From the NCBI GenBank assembly GCA_023406225.1, contig JAEXWS010000193.1, positions 1 to 13,319 on the forward strand: DNA of 13,319 nucleotides. Direction: 5' to 3'. Every line of letters starts with the position of its first letter. Position 1 is the first letter of the stretch. Both the position numbers and the translations under genes were made by a program. Shown here piece by piece: positions 7,404 through 13,319 of the stretch. The stretch is from Bacillota bacterium (GTDB taxonomy: Bacteria > Bacillota > Clostridia > Oscillospirales > Oscillospiraceae). Under the pieces are notes generated by a model. That model was given only the letters and a program-made list of their open reading frames with translations, was not told the DNA's origin and did not search any database.

Positions 7404-8405
7404 ATGGAAAACGAAATCCGGAAAAAGAGAATTTTCAGCGGCATCCAGCCCAGCGGTGAATTGACCCTGGGCTCTTATATGGGGGCCATCAAGAACTGGG
7501 TGGCGCTGCAGGATGAGTATGAGTGCGTCTACTGCATCGTGGACATGCACGCCATCACCGTCCGGCAGAACCCGGCGGACCTGCGCCGCCGGGCGCTGTG
7601 CCAGCTGGCCCAGTATATCGCCTGCGGCCTGGACCCGGAGAAGAACATCATGTTCATCCAGAGCCATGTGCCCCAGCACGCGGAGCTTGGCTGGATCCTG
7701 GGCTGCTACACCCAGTTCGGCGAGCTTTCCCGCATGACCCAGTTCAAGCAGAAGTCCCAGCAGCACGCGGACAACATCACCGCGGGCCTGTTCACCTACC
7801 CCGTGCTGATGGCGGCGGACATCCTGCTGTATCAGGCGGACCTGGTGCCCGTGGGCGCGGACCAGAAGCAGCACGTGGAGCTGTGCCGGGATATCGCCCA
7901 GCGCTTCAACGGCGTATACAGCGAGACGTTCACCCTGCCCGAGCCCTTCATCCCCAAGATGGGCGCCCGGGTCATGAGCCTGGGGGACCCTTCCAGCAAA
8001 ATGAGCAAATCCGACCCGGACGGCTGCGTGTACCTCATGGACAAGCCCGAGGATATCCGGCGGAAGTTCAAGCGCGCCGTCACGGACAGTGAGACGGCGG
8101 TGAGATTCGATAAGGAGAACAAGCCGGGCGTGTCCAACCTTTTGACCATCTACTGCGCCGCCGTGGGCAAGACCGTGGAAGAGGCGGAGGCGGATTTTGC
8201 CGGCCAGGGCTACGGCGTGTTCAAGCCCGCCGTGGCGGACGCGGTGGTGGAGTTGCTGCGCCCCATCCGGGAGGAGACGGACCGGCTCCTTCATGACAAG
8301 GCGTATCTGGAGAGCGTGTACCGGGACGGCGCCCAGCGTGCCCAGCGTCTGGCGGGAAAGACCCTCTCCAAGGTCCAGCGCAAGATCGGCTTCATCGCCC
8401 GCTGA
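7404..8405 (+). CDS. trpS: Tryptophanyl-tRNA synthetase
   Basis: Complete 333-residue class I aminoacyl-tRNA synthetase, the normal bacterial TrpRS length; it charges tRNA-Trp in the cytoplasm. The ATP-binding signature lies in SGIQPSGELTLGSYMGAIKNW (12-32), where TLGS replaces the commoner T/HxGN. The KMSKS loop is at 199-203 (GDPSSKMSKSDPDG). VDMHAIT, QSHVPQHAELGWIL and GADQKQHVELCRDIA are strongly conserved TrpRS segments. The start at 7404 has GAGGTG eight bases upstream (7390-7395). It leads a four-gene plus-strand unit, with tagO only 12 bases after its stop, so a housekeeping synthetase and wall-polymer genes probably share one transcript. No T-box leader is present although trpS is often T-box controlled in Firmicutes. 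Confidence 0.97.
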   Translation: MENEIRKKRIFSGIQPSGELTLGSYMGAIKNWVALQDEYECVYCIVDMHAITVRQNPADLRRRALCQLAQYIACGLDPEKNIMFIQSHVPQHAELGWILGCYTQFGELSRMTQFKQKSQQHADNITAGLFTYPVLMAADILLYQADLVPVGADQKQHVELCRDIAQRFNGVYSETFTLPEPFIPKMGARVMSLGDPSSKMSKSDPDGCVYLMDKPEDIRRKFKRAVTDSETAVRFDKENKPGVSNLLTIYCAAVGKTVEEAEADFAGQGYGVFKPAVADAVVELLRPIREETDRLLHDKAYLESVYRDGAQRAQRLAGKTLSKVQRKIGFIAR

Positions 8406-8417
8406 CGGAGGAGCGCT

Positions 8418-9557
8418 ATGCCTTTTGAAAATCAATTGATCGCCTATGTGGTCCTGGCGCTGCTGGCGGCCCTGGTGATCAGCTTTTTGATGACGCCGGT
8501 GGTAAAGACCTTCGCCTACAAGGTGGGCGCCATCGACGTGCCCAAGGACGCCCGCCGGATGCACAAGGTGCCCATTCCCCGGCTGGGCGGGCTTGCCATC
8601 TTCATCGGCTTTATGGTGAGCATCCTGCTCTTCGTTCCCATCCGGGGCAATCAGCAAATGCAGAGCATTCTGCTGGGCGCCGTGATCATCGTGGTCCTGG
8701 GCGTGGTGGACGACATCATGGCCCTGCCCGCCATGTTCAAATTCGTGGTGCAGATCGTGGCGGCGCTGATCCCCGCCCTGAACGGCGTGGTGATCCGGGC
8801 ATTTTCCAATCCCAATGTTTTTTCCGATAATCTCTATTGGGTCCTGGGCTGGCTTTCCATCCCCATCACGGTCCTGTGGATCGTGGCCATCACCAACTCC
8901 GTGAACCTGATCGACGGTCTGGACGGCCTTGCAAACGGCGTTTCCGCCATCTCGGCCACCACGGTCCTGGTCATCGCCCTGCTGACCAGCGAGATGCAGG
9001 TGGCCATCGTCATGGCGGCGCTGGTGGGGGCCTGCGTGGGATTCATGCCCTATAACATGAATCCCGCGAAGATGTTCATGGGGGACACGGGCGCCACCTT
9101 CCTGGGCTTCATCCTGGCCACCATGTCCATCCAGGGGCTTTTCAAATTCTACGCGGTCATCTCCTTCGCGGTGCCGTTCCTGATTTTGGGCCTTCCCATC
9201 TTCGACACGGCCTTCGCCTTCATCCGCCGCATCGCCCACGGACAAAGCCCCATGCACGCCGACCGGAGCCACATCCACCACCGGCTGATCGATATGGGGC
9301 TGAACCAGAAGCAGGCGGTGGCCACGCTGTACGTCATCTCCGCCATCCTGGGCCTCTCCGCCGTGGTGCTGACCACCGGCGGCGAGCAGAAGGCCATGCT
9401 GTTTTTCGCGGCGCTTTGCATCGTGGCGGTGGTGGCGGCCCGGGTGGTGTTCCCCAAGGAGGTCAAAGAGGAGCTGAAGGAAGAGCTGGAGGAGATGAAA
9501 GAGCACGGCCGCCGCGAGGGCCGTGTGGACAAGCCCGAGAAAGACGAGGAATCATAA
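8418..9557 (+). CDS. tagO: Undecaprenyl-phosphate GlcNAc-1-phosphate transferase (TagO/WecA type)
   Basis: Complete 379-residue polytopic membrane enzyme of the MraY/WecA/TagO family. It would move GlcNAc-1-phosphate from UDP-GlcNAc to undecaprenyl phosphate at the inner face of the membrane, the first step of wall teichoic acid or related polymer synthesis. Visible motifs are MHKVPIPRLGG (48-58), VVDD (96-99), NLIDGLDGLANG (163-174), FMGDTGATFLG (220-230) and the loop HADRSHIHHRL (280-290). HADRSHIHH distinguishes the WecA/TagO group from MraY, whose sugar nucleotide is different. About ten to eleven hydrophobic spans are apparent. A charged Lys/Glu-rich tail (about 347-379) follows the last span. 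The start has GGAGGAG just upstream, and the next gene, wecB, begins on the base after this stop codon. The exact sugar (GlcNAc versus another) is inferred from family and neighbour. Confidence 0.93.
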   Translation: MPFENQLIAYVVLALLAALVISFLMTPVVKTFAYKVGAIDVPKDARRMHKVPIPRLGGLAIFIGFMVSILLFVPIRGNQQMQSILLGAVIIVVLGVVDDIMALPAMFKFVVQIVAALIPALNGVVIRAFSNPNVFSDNLYWVLGWLSIPITVLWIVAITNSVNLIDGLDGLANGVSAISATTVLVIALLTSEMQVAIVMAALVGACVGFMPYNMNPAKMFMGDTGATFLGFILATMSIQGLFKFYAVISFAVPFLILGLPIFDTAFAFIRRIAHGQSPMHADRSHIHHRLIDMGLNQKQAVATLYVISAILGLSAVVLTTGGEQKAMLFFAALCIVAVVAARVVFPKEVKEELKEELEEMKEHGRREGRVDKPEKDEES

Positions 9558-10703
9558 ATGGAAAAACTGCGCATCATGAGCGTGTTCGGCACCCGGCCGG
9601 AGGCCATCAAAATGGCTCCGCTGGTGCGGGAGCTGGCCTCACGGGAGGAGATCGAGAGCCTTTGCTGCGTCACGGCCCAGCACCGGCAGATGCTGGACAG
9701 CGTGCTGGACGTTTTTGATTTGAAGCCGGACTACGATCTGGACATCATGACCCCCCGGCAGACCCTGTCCACCATCACCAGCAAGTGCCTTTTGGGCATG
9801 GACGAGGCCATTAACGCGCTGAAGCCGGATATGATCCTGGTCCACGGAGATACCTCCACCACCTTTGCCGGAGCCCTCTCCGCCTTTTACCACCAGATCC
9901 CGGTGGGGCACGTGGAGGCTGGTCTTAGGACCTACGACAAGTATTCCCCCTTTCCAGAGGAGATGAACCGAAAGCTGGTCTCCGCCATTGCGGAGCTGTA
10001 TTTCTGCCCCACGGTGAACAACAAGAACAACCTCCTCAGAGAGGGGATCGGCGACGGCCTGTTCGTCACCGGGAACACCGTCATTGACGCGCTGAAAACC
10101 ACCGTCCGGGACGATTACAGGTTTACCACCGGCGAGCTGAACCACCTGCCCTACGGAGAGAAAAAGATCCTTCTCGTCACCTGCCACCGGCGGGAGAACT
10201 ACGGCGAGCCTATGAAGCAGATCATGCTGGCCCTGCGTCAGATCGCGGAGCAGCACGAGGATGTGGAGCTGGTATATCCCGTCCACCTCAGCCCGGTGGT
10301 CCGGGAGGCGGTGGACGCTTATCTCCGGGGCGCGCCCCGGGTCCATTTGATCGACCCCCTGCCCGCCGACGAGATGCACAACCTCATGGCCCGGTGCTTC
10401 CTGGTGCTGACGGATTCCGGCGGCCTCCAGGAGGAGGCGCCCGCGCTGGGAAAGCCGGTGCTGGTGCTGCGCCGGGAGACGGAGCGGCCCGAGGCCGTGG
10501 CCGCCGGGACCGTGAAGCTGGCGGGAGTGGTCCAGGATGATATCGTCACCATGGCGGAGCGGCTGATCTGTGATAAGGCCGCTTACGCCAAAATGGCCCG
10601 CGCGGTGAACCCCTATGGCGACGGCCACGCCTGCCGCCGGATCGCGGACGCCGTTTTGTGGCGGTTCGGCCGGGGAGACCGCCCCGCCGACTATTTGGCG
10701 TAA
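9558..10703 (+). CDS. wecB: UDP-N-acetylglucosamine 2-epimerase, non-hydrolysing
   Basis: Complete 381-residue cytoplasmic enzyme (also called MnaA) that interconverts UDP-GlcNAc and UDP-ManNAc. Signature segments are FGTRPEAIKMAP (10-21), HGDTSTTFAG (96-105), GHVEAGLRT (117-125), FPEEMNRK (132-139), TCHRREN (208-214), PVH (241-243), TDSGGLQEEA (285-294) and LRRETERPEA (304-313). These cover both Rossmann-like GT-B domains and the interdomain active site. The ATG directly abuts the tagO stop (TAA then ATG) with GAGGA seven bases before, so the two are almost certainly cotranslated. With TagO it supplies the GlcNAc lipid starter and the ManNAc donor used in linkage-unit synthesis. The ManNAc transferase (TagA/WecG family) that would follow biochemically is not in the window. 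Confidence 0.96.
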   Translation: MEKLRIMSVFGTRPEAIKMAPLVRELASREEIESLCCVTAQHRQMLDSVLDVFDLKPDYDLDIMTPRQTLSTITSKCLLGMDEAINALKPDMILVHGDTSTTFAGALSAFYHQIPVGHVEAGLRTYDKYSPFPEEMNRKLVSAIAELYFCPTVNNKNNLLREGIGDGLFVTGNTVIDALKTTVRDDYRFTTGELNHLPYGEKKILLVTCHRRENYGEPMKQIMLALRQIAEQHEDVELVYPVHLSPVVREAVDAYLRGAPRVHLIDPLPADEMHNLMARCFLVLTDSGGLQEEAPALGKPVLVLRRETERPEAVAAGTVKLAGVVQDDIVTMAERLICDKAAYAKMARAVNPYGDGHACRRIADAVLWRFGRGDRPADYLA

Positions 10704-10727
10704 ATCGCCTGGAAAGGGGGGAGCGGC

Positions 10728-11480
10728 ATGGACAGGCGGAAGGTCAACCGCATCACGGCTGGCTTCGTGGTGCTGGTGGCGCTGGTGGTCTCGCTGATGC
10801 TGGTCAACAGCCTGCGCCGCTCCGCCCATATCACGCTCCCGGCCCAGACGGAGACGCCGGGGGTGTCGCCGGGCGCGCCGGAGGGCGGCGAGGCGCTGAC
10901 GGTGGTGGAGATCACCCCCGACACGGTGCAGGCGGCGATCGCAACGCTGGACCGGCCCGCGGAGTACCGCCGGACCATCCAGGTGGAGCAGGTCTGGAGC
11001 GGCGGCAGCGGCATGACCTCCATCAGCGTGGCCGTCAGCGGCGGAAGGACCCGCACCGACCGGACGATGCCGGACAAGCAGGTGCGCCACGCCGTGACCG
11101 ACGGGACGACCACCTACATCTGGTACAACCAGGAGCAGACGGTCTATAGCGGCCCGGCGGGCGGCATCTCGGCGGATAACGAGCAGATCATCCTGACCTA
11201 TGAGGATGTGTTGGCTCTGCCCGCCGGGGAGATCACCGCCGCCGACTACCAGGCCGTTTCCGATGTGCGCTGCATTTATGTAGAGACGGCGGAGGACGCC
11301 GGGGGCTATGTCCAGCGCTACTGGGTCAGCGTGGACACGGGGCTTCTGGTGGCGGCCGAACGGCTGCTGGACGGGGAGACGGTCTACCGCATGGGCGCGC
11401 TGACGCTGGACGCGGCGGCACCCACCGAGGCGGATTTCACCCTGCCGGACGGCACGGTGGTCCCGGCGGCGGAAGGATAA
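10728..11480 (+). CDS. Unrecognised membrane-anchored extracytoplasmic protein
   Basis: A 250-residue protein I do not recognise by name. Visible architecture: a short basic N-terminus (MDRRKVNR), one hydrophobic span at about 11-29 with no lipobox cysteine, a Pro/Gly/Glu-rich linker at about 36-56, then an extracytoplasmic domain of about 190 residues. That domain is rich in alternating beta-strand patterns, with DGTTTYIWYN (124-133), YWVSVDTGLLVAAE (about 203-216) and a closing DFTLPDGT. A helix followed by long antiparallel strands resembles the LolA/LppX/RseB-like lipid- or signal-binding fold, but this is pattern impression only. The start at 10728 follows a strong AAAGGGGGGAG site, and the gene sits 24 bases after wecB and two bases before a terminator, making it last in the trpS-tagO-wecB unit. 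Its setting suggests an envelope role; alternatives include a sensor, a polymer-binding protein or a sporulation-related anchored protein. Confidence 0.85.
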   Translation: MDRRKVNRITAGFVVLVALVVSLMLVNSLRRSAHITLPAQTETPGVSPGAPEGGEALTVVEITPDTVQAAIATLDRPAEYRRTIQVEQVWSGGSGMTSISVAVSGGRTRTDRTMPDKQVRHAVTDGTTTYIWYNQEQTVYSGPAGGISADNEQIILTYEDVLALPAGEITAADYQAVSDVRCIYVETAEDAGGYVQRYWVSVDTGLLVAAERLLDGETVYRMGALTLDAAAPTEADFTLPDGTVVPAAEG

Positions 11481-11482
11481 GG

Positions 11483-11536
11483 AAAAAAGCACCCGGGGGA
11501 CGGCGCATGGTACGCGCCGGTCCCCCGGGTGCTTTT
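11483..11536. terminator. Bidirectional intrinsic terminator
   Basis: A very stable GC-rich hairpin: AAAAGCACCCGGGGGA (11485-11500) pairs with TCCCCCGGGTGCTTTT (11521-11536). CGGCGC (11501-11506) continues the stem against GCGCCG (11514-11519), with one bulged G at 11520. On the plus strand the U-run is four bases. On the minus strand it is six (A run 11483-11488), so it should stop the DUF378 transcript at least as well as the wecB-unit transcript. Confidence 0.9.
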
Positions 11537-11553
11537 CAGGCCCGCCGAAAAGA

Positions 11554-11775
11554 TCAGGCGGTGTGGGGCGCGTGGCCGGTCTCCTCGTCCGTGCGGAAGA
11601 GCAGGGTGATGCACCAGAGACCCGCCAGTCCCACCAGGGCGTAGATGATCCGGGACAGGACGGCCATTTGGCCGCCGCACAGGAACGCCACCGTATCGAA
11701 GCCGAACAGGCCGATGCCGCCCCAGTTCAGAGCGCCGATAATGGCCAGGACCAGCGCGATTTTGTCGATAACCAT
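11554..11775 (-). CDS. DUF378 family small membrane protein
   Basis: A 73-residue protein with two hydrophobic spans (about 3-17 and 38-57), the compact architecture of DUF378. Typical family features are the start VIDKIALVLAIIGALNWG, the segment GLFGFDTVAFL, and LSRIIYALVGLAGLW before a short polar tail. An ATG at 11793 would add six residues, but I prefer 11775. A perfect GGAGGT (11782-11787) sits six bases before the inner ATG and between the two candidates, while nothing resembling a ribosome-binding site precedes the outer one. The function of DUF378 is unknown. The Bacillus relative, as I recall, is YuzA and may belong to the forespore regulon, which should be verified. The gene stands alone, converging on the terminator at 11483-11536 and divergent from thrH. 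Confidence 0.9.
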   Translation of the reverse strand: MVIDKIALVLAIIGALNWGGIGLFGFDTVAFLCGGQMAVLSRIIYALVGLAGLWCITLLFRTDEETGHAPHTA

Positions 11776-11781
11776 GATAAA

Positions 11782-11787
11782 ACCTCC
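11782..11787 (-). promoter_or_regulatory. Ribosome-binding site deciding the DUF378 start
   Basis: GGAGGT on the minus strand with a six-base spacer to the ATG at 11775-11773. It lies downstream of the alternative ATG at 11793-11791 and therefore cannot serve it, so the shorter 73-residue product is favoured. Confidence 0.85.
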
Positions 11788-11809
11788 AATCATGCGGTTG
11801 ATCTGGCGT

Positions 11810-11838
11810 TAGTGTTTCCACGCCATGGAAAAGTATGC
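11810..11838 (-). promoter_or_regulatory. Possible forespore-type (sigma-F/G-like) promoter of the DUF378 gene
   Basis: On the minus strand GCATA (11838-11834) is followed after 14 bases by GGAAACACTA (11819-11810). The boxes fit the recalled Bacillus sigma-F pattern GYATA / GGNNANAHTR, but the spacing is one base short of the usual 15. Read as sigma-G, GCATA and AACACTA are 17 bases apart, an acceptable spacing with a weaker -10. The predicted start near 11803 gives a leader of about 27 bases ending at GGAGGT. No convincing sigma-A promoter was found on this strand. Tentative. Confidence 0.4.
11815..11831. repeat. Inverted repeat TTTCCA-N5-TGGAAA
   Basis: Six-base arms at 11815-11820 and 11826-11831 around CGCCA. 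It overlaps the candidate DUF378 promoter, so it could be an operator, but short arms like these also arise by chance. Confidence 0.35.
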
Positions 11839-11844
11839 GCGCGG

Positions 11845-11860
11845 AAAAGGTGGACCTTTT
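11845..11860. repeat. Inverted repeat AAAAGGT-GG-ACCTTTT
   Basis: A 16-base element with perfect seven-base arms (11845-11851 and 11854-11860) and a two-base centre, in the DUF378-thrH divergent region, just upstream of the DUF378 -35 candidate and about 22 bases upstream of the thrH -35. The symmetry and size suit a dimeric regulator; no specific regulator is recognised. Confidence 0.5.
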
Positions 11861-11866
11861 GAATGA

Positions 11867-11878
11867 AATTTGCAAATT
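11867..11878. repeat. Perfect palindrome AATTTGCAAATT
   Basis: A 12-base perfect palindrome ending three bases before the thrH -35 box, in an AT-rich patch within a GC-rich genome. It could be a regulator site or only an AT-rich upstream promoter element. Confidence 0.4.
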
Positions 11879-11881
11879 GCA

Positions 11882-11911
11882 TTGAAAAGCGCCGGGGCGG
11901 TATTGTATAAT
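11882..11911 (+). promoter_or_regulatory. Sigma-A-type promoter of thrH
   Basis: TTGAAA (-35, 11882-11887) and a perfect TATAAT (-10, 11906-11911) are separated by 18 bases. Transcription would begin near 11918, leaving about 47 bases of leader before the thrH ATG. DUF1015 lies 45 bases after thrH with no terminator between, so this promoter probably drives both. Confidence 0.85.
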
Positions 11912-11964
11912 CATACCAAACACCTGCGAAGAACGCACAAATTACTGAGATAAGGGGAAAGCGT

Positions 11965-12564
11965 ATGAATATTGTATGCCTGGATATGGAAGGCGTCCTG
12001 GTGCCTGAGATCTGGATCGCGTTTTCGGAGGCCAGCGGCATTCCGGAGCTGAAGCGCACCACCCGGGACGAGCCGGACTATGATAAGCTGATGAAGTGGC
12101 GGCTCGGCATCCTGAAGGAGCACGGCCTGGGCCTGCGGGAGATCCAGGACACCATCGCCAAGATCGACCCGCTGCCCGGCGCGAAGGAATTTTTGGACGA
12201 GCTGCGCGCCACCACCCAGACCCTCATTCTCAGCGACACCTTTGAGGAATTTGCAAAGCCCCTGATGAAAAAGCTGGGCTGGCCCACCATTTTCTGCAAT
12301 TCCCTGGAGGTGGCGGAGAGCGGGGAGATCACTGGCTTCAAAATGCGCTGCGAGCACTCCAAGCTCACCACCGTCAAGGCTTTGCAGTCCATCGGCTATG
12401 AGACCATCGCCAGCGGCGACAGCTACAACGACCTGGGCATGATCCAGGCCAGCAAGGCGGGCTTCCTCTTCAAGAGCACGGACAAGATCAAGGCGGACCA
12501 CCCGGAGCTGCCCGCCTTTGAGGAGTTTGACGATCTGCTGGCCGCCATCAAGGCCGCGCTGTAA
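11965..12564 (+). CDS. thrH: Phosphoserine phosphatase/homoserine phosphotransferase ThrH (HAD family)
   Basis: Complete 199-residue cytoplasmic HAD-superfamily enzyme. It closely resembles Pseudomonas ThrH, which dephosphorylates phosphoserine and can transfer the phosphate to homoserine. The nucleophile motif is CLDMEGVLVPEIWIAF (5-20), with D7 as nucleophile and E9 where most HAD phosphatases have a second Asp; the Glu is the ThrH-type feature. Motif II is ILSDTF (88-93, with S90). K133 is a candidate motif III lysine, and motif IV is SGDSYND (150-156). The TTRDEPDYD cap segment (32-40) also matches ThrH. The start at 11965 has AAGGGG nearby, behind a sigma-A-type promoter. The downstream neighbour is DUF1015. 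The role in serine formation is well supported by family; whether homoserine phosphotransfer matters here is unknown. Confidence 0.93.
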   Translation: MNIVCLDMEGVLVPEIWIAFSEASGIPELKRTTRDEPDYDKLMKWRLGILKEHGLGLREIQDTIAKIDPLPGAKEFLDELRATTQTLILSDTFEEFAKPLMKKLGWPTIFCNSLEVAESGEITGFKMRCEHSKLTTVKALQSIGYETIASGDSYNDLGMIQASKAGFLFKSTDKIKADHPELPAFEEFDDLLAAIKAAL

Positions 12565-12609
12565 GAAAAGCCGCTGTATTTCTGAACAAGAAGAAAGGGA
12601 GACGCCGTT

Positions 12610-13319
12610 ATGAACGAGAAATTCAACAAGCTTGGCTTTTACCCCGCCGATATCCTGCTGCCCAAAGAGGCGGATATGACGAAGTGGGCCGTGGTGGCCT
12701 GCGACCAGTTCACCTCCCAGCCGGAGTATTGGCAGGCGGTGGAGGACACCGTAGGCGCCGCGCCGTCCACCCTCCGGCTGATCCTGCCGGAGGCCAAACT
12801 GGGAAGTCCCGAGGAGGACGCCGACATCGCGGCCATCAACGACGCCATGAAGGGCTATCTGGACGGGGGCGTGTTCAAGACCCTGCCGGATTCCCTGCTG
12901 TACATCCAGCGCCTCCAGTCCGACGGCAAGGTCCGCCACGGCCTCATCGGCATGGTGGACCTGGACCAGTACGACTTCACCCCCGGCTCCGGCGCGCTGA
13001 TCCGGGCCACCGAGGGCACGGTCCTCTCCCGCATCCCGCCCCGGGTCCGCGTCCGTCAGGACGCGCCCATCGAGCTGCCCCACGTCATGCTGCTGATCGA
13101 CGATCCGGACAGGACCGTTATCGAGCCCCTGGCCGGAGGGACCGCCGGGATGGAGAAGCTCTATGACTTCGATCTCCAGCAGGGCGGCGGCCATTTGACC
13201 GGCTGGAAGCTGACGGACGCCCAGCAGGACGCGGCGGCGGACGCGCTGACGGCCCTTTGCAGCGAGGCGGAGATGGAGAAGAAGTACGGCATGAAGGGCG
13301 CTGCGCCCCTGCTGTTCGC
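12610..13319 (+). CDS. DUF1015 family protein, N-terminal part
   Basis: The frame opens at ATG 12610, with AAAGGGAG eight bases before it (12594-12601), and stays open to the window edge: 236 residues of a family usually near 400. No signal peptide or membrane span is visible, so it is probably cytoplasmic. Family-typical segments are KLGFYPADILLPK (7-19), WAVVACDQFTSQPEYW (26-41), LIRATEGTVLSRIPPRVRVR (about 137-156) and the following LPHVMLLIDDP. The C-terminal half is outside the window. The function of DUF1015 is not established. Its position 45 bases after thrH, with no terminator between, suggests cotranscription and a link to serine metabolism. In other Clostridia I recall DUF1015 next to serA and serC, which should be checked to the right of this window. 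Confidence 0.92.
   Translation, partial: MNEKFNKLGFYPADILLPKEADMTKWAVVACDQFTSQPEYWQAVEDTVGAAPSTLRLILPEAKLGSPEEDADIAAINDAMKGYLDGGVFKTLPDSLLYIQRLQSDGKVRHGLIGMVDLDQYDFTPGSGALIRATEGTVLSRIPPRVRVRQDAPIELPHVMLLIDDPDRTVIEPLAGGTAGMEKLYDFDLQQGGGHLTGWKLTDAQQDAAADALTALCSEAEMEKKYGMKGAAPLLF

Noticed and set aside
7347..9506. 719-codon minus-strand open frame opposite trpS and tagO
   Set aside because: The same composition artefact; it crosses two well-identified genes and the trpS promoter, and has no family motif.
9639..11492. 617-codon minus-strand open frame opposite wecB and the anchored protein
   Set aside because: Arg/His/Gly-rich shadow; it runs through a terminator arm and has no recognisable domain.
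11776..11793. Upstream ATG giving a 79-residue DUF378 protein
   Set aside because: It lacks a ribosome-binding site, whereas GGAGGT lies between it and the ATG at 11775, and the family match starts at the inner methionine.
11911..13194. 427-codon minus-strand open frame opposite thrH and DUF1015
   Set aside because: Composition artefact; thrH and DUF1015 are clearly coding on the plus strand with good ribosome-binding sites.

Overview
The window is a gene-dense stretch of bacterial chromosome that is very rich in G and C at third codon positions. A V/A-type ATP synthase (subunits A, B, D), an A-type flavodiiron protein, ammonia-dependent asparagine synthetase, a SpoIIM/DUF95 membrane protein and a TagO/MnaA-type cell-wall polymer module together suggest an anaerobic, probably spore-forming, high-GC Clostridia member (Oscillospiraceae-like). 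This placement is inferred from gene content and was not tested by a database search. There are no RNA genes, mobile elements, CRISPR arrays or phage genes, and no gene-free stretch over 300 bases.

Layout. (1) 1-2761, plus: the 3' end of a V-type ATPase operon, ntpA (start outside the window), ntpB, ntpD. (2) 2828-4033, plus: a flavodiiron protein behind a 66-base gap that folds as one long hairpin. A strong bidirectional terminator (4035-4076) follows. (3) 7231 to 4091, minus: a compact run gltX, SpoIIM-like gene, asnA, read from a near-consensus promoter at 7275-7303 and ending in that terminator. (4) 7404-11480, plus: trpS, tagO/wecA-like, wecB/mnaA, and an unrecognised membrane-anchored extracytoplasmic protein. 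Their promoter (7311-7339) lies back to back with the gltX promoter, and a second bidirectional terminator (11483-11536) closes the unit. (5) 11554-11775, minus: a small DUF378 membrane protein with a possible forespore-type promoter. (6) 11965 to the right edge, plus: thrH (HAD-family phosphoserine phosphatase/homoserine phosphotransferase) and the 5' part of a DUF1015 gene, behind a good sigma-A-type promoter.

How the genes fit together. The ATPase genes encode part of a rotary ion pump or synthase. The flavodiiron protein would detoxify O2 or NO. GltX and AsnA are both glutamate/aspartate-family enzymes. TagO and WecB make the lipid-linked GlcNAc starter and UDP-ManNAc for a wall teichoic-acid-like polymer, and the anchored protein after them is a candidate extracytoplasmic partner. 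ThrH plus DUF1015 looks like the start of a serine-biosynthesis cluster that continues beyond the window.

Most of the window is ordinary core genome. The items most worth a second look are the unknown anchored protein in the wall-polymer operon, the thrH-DUF1015 pair, the DUF95 gene locked inside a gltX-asnA operon, the forespore-like promoter before DUF378, and the symmetric elements between DUF378 and thrH.
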